Positions 27,969 to 35,339 of a stretch of DNA of 64,000 nt are shown piece after piece; positions within the stretch are counted from its first letter, which is position 1, and each line of letters opens with the position of its first letter. The stretch spans positions 45,972 to 109,971 of the forward strand of contig NZ_CVRU01000020.1 of assembly GCF_001261715.1 (NCBI RefSeq), in the 5' to 3' direction. Under the pieces are notes generated by a model. The model made no database searches. It was not told the DNA's origin and worked only from the letters and a program-made list of their open reading frames with translations. This stretch comes from Dysgonomonas sp. HGC4. Its GTDB lineage: Bacteria; Bacteroidota; Bacteroidia; Bacteroidales; Dysgonomonadaceae. Both the position numbers and the translations under genes were made by a program.

Positions 27969-29639
27969 ATGTTCTCAGTAAAGAAAAATGTATTACAAAC
28001 AGTGGCTTTACTCAAAGCTTATGGAGTAAAACAAATTGTACTTTCGCCCGGATCACGCAATGCCCCTTTGATGCAGACTTTTTCGCAAGATGCGTTTTTT
28101 GAGTGTCATACGATTGTGGACGAACGAAATGCTGCCTTTTATGCTCTGGGAATAATTCAGGCTTTACAACAACCGGTTGCTATTTGTTGTACATCGGGAT
28201 CCGCATTACTAAACTATGCTCCGGCAGTAAGTGAGGCGTATTATCAACAATTACCTTTGATAGTGGTTTCTGCCGACCGTTCTCCGGAATGGATCGGACA
28301 GATGGACGGACAGACTTTGCCTCAAGCAGGGGTATTCGGTTCGTTATCTAAAAAATCAGTCAATCTACCGGAGATTAATAGCGAAACAGACGAATGGTTT
28401 TGCAATCGTCTAATCAATGAAGCCTTGATAGCTTGCACAGCCGATGCTTCGGGTCCTGTGCATATAAATATACCATTGTACGAACCTCTTTTTGATTACT
28501 CGGAAGAGAGTCTCCCCGAAGTAAGGAAAATAGAGTATGTACGACCTCGAAAATCAGTTGATATAAATCCTTTTATCGAAAAGTGGAATAAACTATCTAA
28601 ACGCTTAATCATTGTAGGTCAACAGTTTCAAACTCCTGAGTTAACTAAATTACTTGAAAGTTTAGCAGAGAAGACCGATTGTTCAGTCTTTGTCGAAAAC
28701 CTATCAAATTGTGTTTCTCCTTCGTTTATTGATAATTTCGATGCCTTACTATATACGATATCCGAAGAAGAGAAAGGGAATTTCTCACCTGATCTGGTTA
28801 TTACACTCGGCGGGCATATTGTTTCAAAACGATTGAAGCACTTTATCAGACAGCATAAACCGAAAAATCACTGGCATCTAACCGAGTCGGGAGAAGTGGT
28901 AGACTTGTTTCAATCATTGACTGATTTAGTGGAAACAGAGGCTATTGATTTCTTTTCTAAATTATCAGCGCAAGTAACAAACGAGAAAGAAAAGCCTTTT
29001 TTCAGTTTATGGAAAAAGGCTTCTAAACTTATACCCGAACCAAGAGAGGATATGCCTTTTTCGGATATATCGGCTACGGGAGATTTTCTAAAAGTATTAC
29101 CTAAAAATTCGGTTCTTCACCTTGCTAATAGTTCTACGGTACGAAATGTGCAGTTGTTTCAATTAGATAAATCAATCAAAGTATATTGCAACCGAGGTAT
29201 AAATGGTATAGAAAGTACCCTACCCTCTGTAGTGGGATTTGCGTCCGTTCACAAAGAGCCTGTTTATTTAATCATAGGTGATCTTAGTTTCTTTTACGGA
29301 CTGAATGCTTTGTGGAATATACAGCATATCCAAAATCTGCGGATACTTTTGATTAATAATGGAGGAGGAGGTATTTTTCACCTGCTTCCGGGGTTGAATA
29401 AAGCTCCTTCTTTAAAAGAATATGTGTCGGCAGAGCATACTACACAAGCAAAAGACTGGGCTTTAGCCGCAGGATTAAAATATTTATCAGCAGAAAATCA
29501 AGATACTATAAAAGAGAATCTTAGGACATTCACAGCGCCAGATACCGATCAGTCAGTTTTACTTGAAATATCTACAAATATGGAAATTAGCAAGAAAACT
29601 TTTCAAGAATATTATCATAAATTGAAAACAAGGTCTTAA
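27969..29639 (+). CDS. menD: SEPHCHC synthase (MenD)
   Basis: 556 residues. A ThDP enzyme that joins 2-oxoglutarate to isochorismate. The N-terminus has VKQIVLSPGSRNAPLMQTFS and the catalytic Glu region in ECHTIVDERNAAFYALG. The ThDP motif is IGDLSFFYGLNALWN to LLINNGGGGIFHLLPG (about 435-475). Tight spacing after menF implies one operon. A repeat-bearing gap of 112 bases follows. Confidence 0.94.
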   Translation: MFSVKKNVLQTVALLKAYGVKQIVLSPGSRNAPLMQTFSQDAFFECHTIVDERNAAFYALGIIQALQQPVAICCTSGSALLNYAPAVSEAYYQQLPLIVVSADRSPEWIGQMDGQTLPQAGVFGSLSKKSVNLPEINSETDEWFCNRLINEALIACTADASGPVHINIPLYEPLFDYSEESLPEVRKIEYVRPRKSVDINPFIEKWNKLSKRLIIVGQQFQTPELTKLLESLAEKTDCSVFVENLSNCVSPSFIDNFDALLYTISEEEKGNFSPDLVITLGGHIVSKRLKHFIRQHKPKNHWHLTESGEVVDLFQSLTDLVETEAIDFFSKLSAQVTNEKEKPFFSLWKKASKLIPEPREDMPFSDISATGDFLKVLPKNSVLHLANSSTVRNVQLFQLDKSIKVYCNRGINGIESTLPSVVGFASVHKEPVYLIIGDLSFFYGLNALWNIQHIQNLRILLINNGGGGIFHLLPGLNKAPSLKEYVSAEHTTQAKDWALAAGLKYLSAENQDTIKENLRTFTAPDTDQSVLLEISTNMEISKKTFQEYYHKLKTRS

Positions 29640-29654
29640 ACCTTTCGGTACGTT

Positions 29655-29715
29655 GTAGGGGAGTGAACCTTTGGTTCATCCTCAATTAACGGGCAGAGCT
29701 GAACCCTGCCCTTAC
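29655..29715 (+). repeat. Palindromic REP-like element between menD and menB
   Basis: A 61-base unit beginning GTAGGGG and ending CCCTTAC. Inside are two nested inverted pairs: GTGAACC...GGTTCAT, and GGGCAG...CTGCCC. It resembles the element at 30605-30671 in its ends (GTAGGGG...CCCCTAC), size and intergenic position. It is probably a degenerate member of a dispersed palindromic family. Confidence 0.5.
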
Positions 29716-29751
29716 TAATAAAAAGCATCATAAAACTAAAAACAAAAATAT

Positions 29752-30576
29752 ATGTCAACAGCAAGACAATGGGAAACCATCAAAGAATACGAAGATATTC
29801 TATTTGATTATTTTGAAGGAATAGGTCGAATTACTATCAACCGCCCACGCTATCGCAATGCATTTACCCCCACTACCACAATGGAGATAAGTGACGCCTT
29901 ACGTATTTGTCACGAAAATCAGGAAATTTATGTTGTAGTCCTTACCGGAGCAGGAGATAAAGCATTTTGTGCAGGTGGAGACCAAAACGTAAAGGGCAAA
30001 GGCGGCTACATCGGCAAAGACGGTGTTCCTCGCTTACAGGTGCTTGAAGTACAGAAACAAATCCGTTCGATGCCTAAACCAGTTATCGCTATGGTAAACG
30101 GTTTTGCTATCGGTGGCGGACATGTTTTACAGGTTATTTGTGACATATCAATTGCTTCCGAGAATGCTATTTTCGGACAAACAGGACCTAAAGTAGGCAG
30201 CTTCGATGCTGGATTCGGGTCTTCTTACCTGGCTCGCATTGTAGGACAAAAGAAAGCTCGTGAAATATGGTTCCTTTGCCGCCAATACTCTGCCAAAGAG
30301 GCTTTGGAAATGGGACTTGTAAATACTGTTGTTCCTTTCGATCAATTAGAGGACGAAACTGTAAAATGGGCACACGAAATGATGCAACACAGCCCGATGG
30401 CTCTGCGTATGATAAAAATGGGATTGAATGCCGAATTGGATGGTCAAGCAGGTATACAGGAGCTTGCAGGAAACGCAACACTTCTTTATTATCTGACTGA
30501 CGAAGCTCAAGAGGGTAAACATGCTTTCTTAGAAAAACGTAAACCCGATTTCAAAAAGTTCCCTAAGTTTCCTTGA
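29752..30576 (+). CDS. menB: 1,4-dihydroxy-2-naphthoyl-CoA synthase
   Basis: 274 residues of the crotonase superfamily. It closes the second ring of the naphthoquinone. [19 protein letters not shown] (about 72-90) and the oxyanion-hole region [20 protein letters not shown] are typical of MenB, as is [19 protein letters not shown]. The C-terminal [13 protein letters not shown] is also family-typical. Repeats flank it on both sides within the men cluster. Confidence 0.96.
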   Translation: MSTARQWETIKEYEDILFDYFEGIGRITINRPRYRNAFTPTTTMEISDALRICHENQEIYVVVLTGAGDKAFCAGGDQNVKGKGGYIGKDGVPRLQVLEVQKQIRSMPKPVIAMVNGFAIGGGHVLQVICDISIASENAIFGQTGPKVGSFDAGFGSSYLARIVGQKKAREIWFLCRQYSAKEALEMGLVNTVVPFDQLEDETVKWAHEMMQHSPMALRMIKMGLNAELDGQAGIQELAGNATLLYYLTDEAQEGKHAFLEKRKPDFKKFPKFP

Positions 30577-30604
30577 GGATACAAGTCGTTTATTGCTGCT
30601 ATAT

Positions 30605-30671
30605 GTAGGGGCGTATCACATAGCCCGAAAAACCATAATATGACAAATGGGCGTATACAATACGCCCCTAC
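30605..30671 (+). repeat. Palindromic REP-like element between menB and menC
   Basis: Perfect 12-bp inverted ends (GTAGGGGCGTAT at 30605-30616 and ATACGCCCCTAC at 30660-30671) around 43 bases. The inside contains a shorter pair (TAGCCC and GGGCGTA). It lies six bases before menC. It has no transposase and no T tract, so it is not a standard terminator. Confidence 0.6.
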
Positions 30672-30677
30672 TAGTGA

Positions 30678-31733
30678 ATGGAATTTAAAATAAAAATAAT
30701 ACCCTATACCTTACAGTTCAAAAGACCTGCGGGCACATCACGGGGAGTATATCACGACCATAAAATTTGGTATGTAGTGATATATTCACCCTCCGATCAT
30801 CAACATTGGGGAATAGGTGAATGTGCTCCCTTGTTCGATCTAAGTTGTGATTACAATGAGGATTACGAACAAACGTTGAAACAGTTCTGTAAGGAATTGG
30901 AACAAAATAAGATATTGGATAAGGAGGCATTGCGTCCTTATCCCTCTATTCTATTCGGGTTAGAAACGGCTTTACGCCATTACGAAAGCAGAAACTTTAA
31001 GCTTTGGGATAATTCATTCACAGAAGGGAAGGAAGGTATTCCTATCAATGGGTTAATCTGGATGGGTGATTTTCAGTATATGCACGAACAGATAGAAGCC
31101 AAGATGGAACAAGGTTTTCACTGTATCAAACTGAAAATAGGAGCTATTAATTTCGAGGATGAAATAAAGCTTCTAAAACATATACGCAAACATTTTTCAG
31201 CAGATCAGATTACTTTGAGGGTAGATGCAAATGGTGCTTTTGCACCTCAGGAGGCTTTGGATAAACTGAAACGCCTTTCGGAATTGGACTTACATTCCAT
31301 TGAACAACCTATACGTGCAGGTCAATGGGACGAAATGGCTCGATTAACCAAAGAAACTCCTTTACCTATTGCATTGGATGAAGAACTTATAGCTATTCAT
31401 CAACCTGAAGAAAAAAGGCGGTTACTAGAGACTATCAGACCTCAGTACATTATTTTGAAACCAACTCTACATGGTGGTATCAGTGGCTCTGAAGAATGGA
31501 TAAAGCTAGCCGAAGAATTAAAAATTGATTGGTGGATAACCTCTGCTTTGGAATCAAATATCGGATTGAATGCCATTGCTCAATGGTGTGCTACTTTTGA
31601 TAACCCTCTACCGCAAGGCTTGGGAACAGGAGGTCTTTACACCAATAACATCGAAATGCCGCTAACCATCAAAGGTGATTGTTTATGGAGCAATCCGAAC
31701 GGTCAGTTTCCGACACTAGACAATCCGATATAG
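30678..31733 (+). CDS. menC: o-Succinylbenzoate synthase
   Basis: 351 residues of the enolase superfamily. It dehydrates SHCHC to o-succinylbenzoate. The lysine pair is in FHCIKLKIGAINFEDE (about 149-164), and metal ligands are in LRVDANGAF, SIEQPI and IALDEEL. ILKPTLHGGISGSEEWI holds the opposite catalytic lysine. The start follows a palindromic repeat by six bases. The stop is two bases before menE. Confidence 0.93.
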   Translation: MEFKIKIIPYTLQFKRPAGTSRGVYHDHKIWYVVIYSPSDHQHWGIGECAPLFDLSCDYNEDYEQTLKQFCKELEQNKILDKEALRPYPSILFGLETALRHYESRNFKLWDNSFTEGKEGIPINGLIWMGDFQYMHEQIEAKMEQGFHCIKLKIGAINFEDEIKLLKHIRKHFSADQITLRVDANGAFAPQEALDKLKRLSELDLHSIEQPIRAGQWDEMARLTKETPLPIALDEELIAIHQPEEKRRLLETIRPQYIILKPTLHGGISGSEEWIKLAEELKIDWWITSALESNIGLNAIAQWCATFDNPLPQGLGTGGLYTNNIEMPLTIKGDCLWSNPNGQFPTLDNPI

Positions 31734-31735
31734 TT

Positions 31736-32815
31736 ATGTACCAATTAGATAGGGAGAAACAAATAATAACCATTGAGGGAAAAGCATATTTCCCGAATAT
31801 ATTCTTGGGAGAAAATTTACCCGAATTTATCTCTCAATTTCACAACGATTTGTTTTTGTTCTTGAAAGATTGGTTTTCCGATTCTCCGACCCTAAAAGTT
31901 CAGACATCGGGTTCAACGGGTATTCCAAAAGAAATACTTGTCGAAAAAAGCAGGATGATGCAAAGCGCACAATTGACCTGCTCTTTTCTTGGTTTAAAAA
32001 AGGGTGATTCTGCTTTGCTTTGTATGCCTCTCAATTATATTGCAGGTAAAATGGTTGTGGTTCGTGCTTTGATTGCAGGATTAGATTTATACCCTCTTCC
32101 TCCATCGGGCAATCCTTTGAAAGATATTGATAAAGCATTTTGTTTTGCGGCAATGATTCCTTTACAGGTATTCAATAGTTTGCAATCGGATACTGAAAGA
32201 AAACGATTAAGCAATATTAAAAACCTGATTATCGGAGGTGGATCTATCGACCCTCACATAGAAGACGCAATAAAGGACTTCCCCCATAAAGTATATTCCA
32301 CCTATGGTATGACCGAAACTCTTTCGCATATCGCTTTGCGGCAATTGAATGGTATTGAAGCTTCGGATCATTATTATCCTTTCGATTCGGTTACCTTATC
32401 TGTATCAGAAGGCAATGCGTTAATTATAGATGCTCCATTGGTTTCTAATGAACGCCTCTACACAAATGATATAGTGGAAATATATGAGGACAAGAGTTTT
32501 CGCATTATCGGACGGAAAGACAATATTATCAATAGTGGTGGGGTGAAAATACAAATAGAAGAGGTAGAAGCTTTACTTAAACCTTTATTGAATAACGGTT
32601 TTGCAGTTACCTCCCTACCCGATCCTAAATTTGGAGAGATTGTGGTATTAGTCACCGAAAAAGAAATTGATGAGAGTCTAATTTCGAATTTATTGCCTGT
32701 CTATTCTATTCCTAAGAAAATAATCAAGGTCTCTAAAATACCTTTAACCGAGACGGGCAAAATAAACAGAGTCGCATTAAAGCAGCTCGTGTCGGATATT
32801 TTTCTTAGCAAATAA
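31736..32815 (+). CDS. menE: o-Succinylbenzoate-CoA ligase
   Basis: 359 residues, an acyl-adenylating enzyme that activates o-succinylbenzoate with CoA. QTSGSTGIPKEILVEK (about 59-74) is the P-loop. STYGMTETLSHIALRQL and DNIINSGGVKIQIEEVEALL are the conserved adenylation motifs, and TETGKINRVALKQL carries the C-terminal catalytic Lys. ATG at 31736 is preferred to upstream starts inside menC. The gene is shorter than most MenE proteins, as usual in Bacteroidales. It ends nine bases from a convergent gene. Confidence 0.92.
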   Translation: MYQLDREKQIITIEGKAYFPNIFLGENLPEFISQFHNDLFLFLKDWFSDSPTLKVQTSGSTGIPKEILVEKSRMMQSAQLTCSFLGLKKGDSALLCMPLNYIAGKMVVVRALIAGLDLYPLPPSGNPLKDIDKAFCFAAMIPLQVFNSLQSDTERKRLSNIKNLIIGGGSIDPHIEDAIKDFPHKVYSTYGMTETLSHIALRQLNGIEASDHYYPFDSVTLSVSEGNALIIDAPLVSNERLYTNDIVEIYEDKSFRIIGRKDNIINSGGVKIQIEEVEALLKPLLNNGFAVTSLPDPKFGEIVVLVTEKEIDESLISNLLPVYSIPKKIIKVSKIPLTETGKINRVALKQLVSDIFLSK

Positions 32816-32824
32816 TCAGAGTCA

Positions 32825-33562
32825 TTACTTACTATTTTTAGCAGATATGATGAGAAACATCGGTCTGCGTAATTCGTTTTTCATTTCCTCATTCATTTCC
32901 AAAAACCTTGGATCAACCTCCGGCTCAATAAGTCCTGTTATTTGAAAACCGGCTTTAATCAAACCATTTACATAGGTAGTTACTGTTTTATGGTATTTGG
33001 TAACTTCTTCTCCCAAGAAATTAGTTTTTCGCAATCCTTCCATAAAATAGTTGTCTACAGGCCAATGTAAACGGTTTCCTGATTCATCGTAATACCAATC
33101 CTGAGTTCCGTACGATGTGAAAATCGGATGCTCAATCGAAAAAACAAAGTCTCCTCCATTCACAAGGCAAGCCTTTATTTTAGAACATATATCGTCGAAA
33201 GATTCTATATAATGAAATGCCAACGAGCTAATTACAATATCGAAGCTATCTGCAGAAAAATCTATATCCTCAACAGCCGAACATATATATTCTACTGTAG
33301 TATCGGGTGCATGTTTCCGTGCTTCGGCTAACATCTTTTCGGAGATATCAACACCAATGACCGATTTAGCTCCTTGCTCAATAGCATAACGACAATGCCA
33401 TCCGAAACCGCAACCTAAATCGAGAACTCTTTTTCCTTTAAAATCAGGCAACATCGTACGTAAAACATGCCATTCGCCTGCCCCTTTAAGCCCTTCAACC
33501 GACCGTTGCATCTGGCTGTATTGCTTAAAGAAATTTGCATCATCATATTTATTTTGTTTCAT
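32825..33562 (-). CDS. Class I SAM-dependent methyltransferase
   Basis: 245 residues. Motif I is KRVLDLGCGFGWHCRYAIEQ (about 44-63), then GVDISEKMLAEARKHAP and the post-I block SFDIVISSLAFHYIESFDD. The C-terminal half has FSIEHPIFTSYGTQDWYYDE. This pattern is common in general methyltransferases of unknown substrate and does not match MenG/UbiE, so despite its neighbours it is probably not the menaquinone methylase. It is convergent with menE. Confidence 0.75.
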   Translation of the reverse strand: MKQNKYDDANFFKQYSQMQRSVEGLKGAGEWHVLRTMLPDFKGKRVLDLGCGFGWHCRYAIEQGAKSVIGVDISEKMLAEARKHAPDTTVEYICSAVEDIDFSADSFDIVISSLAFHYIESFDDICSKIKACLVNGGDFVFSIEHPIFTSYGTQDWYYDESGNRLHWPVDNYFMEGLRKTNFLGEEVTKYHKTVTTYVNGLIKAGFQITGLIEPEVDPRFLEMNEEMKNELRRPMFLIISAKNSK

Positions 33563-33566
33563 AATA

Positions 33567-33597
33567 CAAAGATAGTATAAGCGGTGTTTCTATACAA
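33567..33597 (-). promoter_or_regulatory. Promoter of the methyltransferase gene
   Basis: On the minus strand, TTG (33597-33595), 20 bases, then TATCTTTG (33574-33567). Only four bases separate the box from the ATG at 33562, so the transcript should start at or within a base or two of the start codon. Confidence 0.7.
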
Positions 33598-33636
33598 CAA
33601 AAAACAAAAGCAAGCGACTAATCACTAGCCGCTTGC
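33598..33636 (-). terminator. Terminator of the TonB receptor/lipoprotein pair
   Basis: On the minus strand, GCAAGCGGCTA and TAGTCGCTTGC form a 10-of-11 bp stem followed by TTTTGTTTTTTG. It lies 120 bases past the lipoprotein stop and next to the methyltransferase promoter. Confidence 0.65.
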
Positions 33637-33752
33637 ATTCTAAGTAGAGTATTATTTTTCAGAATCTATATGCAACTTAATCCCTATTCTAAACAATCTC
33701 TACTATATGATGTTTCTAAATAAGTGTATTAAGTTTTCACATAACTTATACC

Positions 33753-35231
33753 TTAATAGTCTGTATTTTGAGGATCAAAATTTGTCCATCCTTTAGTCCA
33801 GTTATCAGCATCAGCATCACTCTTGAATGCACCTACATAATCAACTTTATCAAAACCCGATTGCAATAAAGCATCAGTAAATGAAGCTGCACCCAATAAA
33901 GGACTACCTGTTGTAGGTCCCCAATTTGGACTAGCTGACAGACTATTAGGTTGTTTTAATTTCAAGTCCGAGATATTAGCCAACACTTTATTACCCGTTT
34001 GAGCTACAAAATAAGTGTGAGAGAACGATTGAGCATCGGTCATATCCACTCCATTTGTAGAATATTTATCTACCAAGCTATTGTTTACATCCGATCCCAC
34101 AACTCCCATTTGAGCAAAGAATACATTATTAATCTTTAATGTACCATTTGTGGCCAAGCTTTGAGTATTTCCTTTTTGATTATCCAACAGAAGTCCTACG
34201 GGGAAGCCCATCGCCACAGAGTTAAAGCAACTCAACTGAGAATAACGTCTGATTTGCATAGCAGCTTGAAACAATCCTGTTTTTGAGTTATTATTAGGTC
34301 TGTAGTTTCCGGCATTAAGATACTCCAATGTATTCACGAAGTCTGCGGCCTGACCTATCGGACCAACCAAAGTTACATTACTAAATACTGTTGAAGTTTT
34401 AGGTGTACCAGCCGTACCTGAAGCATTGTTATCAGATTCAAAACCATTTGATAAAGATGTATCAGCAATCTTAGGGTGACGCACAGCCAAGAGATATTGC
34501 AACTTTCCGGAGAAACCATAGTCTGTATCAAAATCGTCATCCCATCCATGATACGCCACTAAATATTTAGCATTAACTGATCCTCCAAACCATTCGTAAG
34601 AATCGTCATTTGAATAAGAAACCTGTAAGTGATCTACTTTAGTACCACTACCTACAGCCCCAAAAGTAATACCATTTATTTCTTTGTTTTCTTCGAAAGG
34701 ATATCCGGCAAACTCAACACGTACATAGCTTAATACTCCTGAATTATCAGCATCATTTTCGCCTCCATATTTTGTTCTTGGTCCACCTTCTATCTGAAGC
34801 AGGCCACCGTTATTGGTCTTTGCATTACCACAAATAATAAGTCCGCCCCAGTCTCCCGGTTTACGGCTTCCTTTTGCCTGAGCTGATGTAAATACAATAG
34901 GCTCACTTGCCGTGCCCTGTGCATAAATTTTAGCACCTGGTTCGATAATCAAACTTGCCGTCGTTGCCTTATCTCCTTTAATAATGGTTCCCGGCTTAAA
35001 TGTTACTGAAGCACCCTTGACTACATATACCCAACCTTTTAGTGTATATGTTCCTTTTTCGAAAACCGTATCTTTTTTTATCTCATAGCCGGTTGTACTT
35101 CCATCTCCAATCACTCCAACAACAGGTACTGGATTAGGTTCGGTAGGTGAACTGTCATCACTACTACAATTCGTAAAGAGCATGATGCTACTTGCTATCA
35201 ATGCTAAATTAGATAATTTGAAAAATTTCAT
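33753..35231 (-). CDS. Surface lipoprotein with beta-helix-like repeats
   Basis: 492 residues. The lipobox LFTNC (Cys22) is followed by SSDDSS, an acidic/serine tether of the kind seen on surface-exposed Bacteroidetes lipoproteins. The body repeats short beta segments (GTYTLKGWVYVVKGASVTF, ASLIIEPGAKIYAQGTASEP, VDHLQVSYSNDDSYEWFGG) that suggest a right-handed beta helix. It lies 108 bases downstream of the TonB receptor and probably forms a receptor-lipoprotein pair. It does not look like SusD. The ligand is unknown. Confidence 0.7.
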   Translation of the reverse strand: MKFFKLSNLALIASSIMLFTNCSSDDSSPTEPNPVPVVGVIGDGSTTGYEIKKDTVFEKGTYTLKGWVYVVKGASVTFKPGTIIKGDKATTASLIIEPGAKIYAQGTASEPIVFTSAQAKGSRKPGDWGGLIICGNAKTNNGGLLQIEGGPRTKYGGENDADNSGVLSYVRVEFAGYPFEENKEINGITFGAVGSGTKVDHLQVSYSNDDSYEWFGGSVNAKYLVAYHGWDDDFDTDYGFSGKLQYLLAVRHPKIADTSLSNGFESDNNASGTAGTPKTSTVFSNVTLVGPIGQAADFVNTLEYLNAGNYRPNNNSKTGLFQAAMQIRRYSQLSCFNSVAMGFPVGLLLDNQKGNTQSLATNGTLKINNVFFAQMGVVGSDVNNSLVDKYSTNGVDMTDAQSFSHTYFVAQTGNKVLANISDLKLKQPNSLSASPNWGPTTGSPLLGAASFTDALLQSGFDKVDYVGAFKSDADADNWTKGWTNFDPQNTDY

Positions 35232-35339
35232 TGTGTAAATATTTAAAAATTAAGTTACTAACGTTATTCATTTCGTGTTTTGAAAAATATAATTTAAAGT
35301 AGTTATTTTACTTACAGAGATATCAGAAGAACTGATCTC

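Noticed and set aside
32825..33562. Calling the methyltransferase MenG because it adjoins the men cluster
   Set aside because: It is on the opposite strand with its own promoter and lacks the MenG/UbiE-specific pattern; the match is to general class I methyltransferases.
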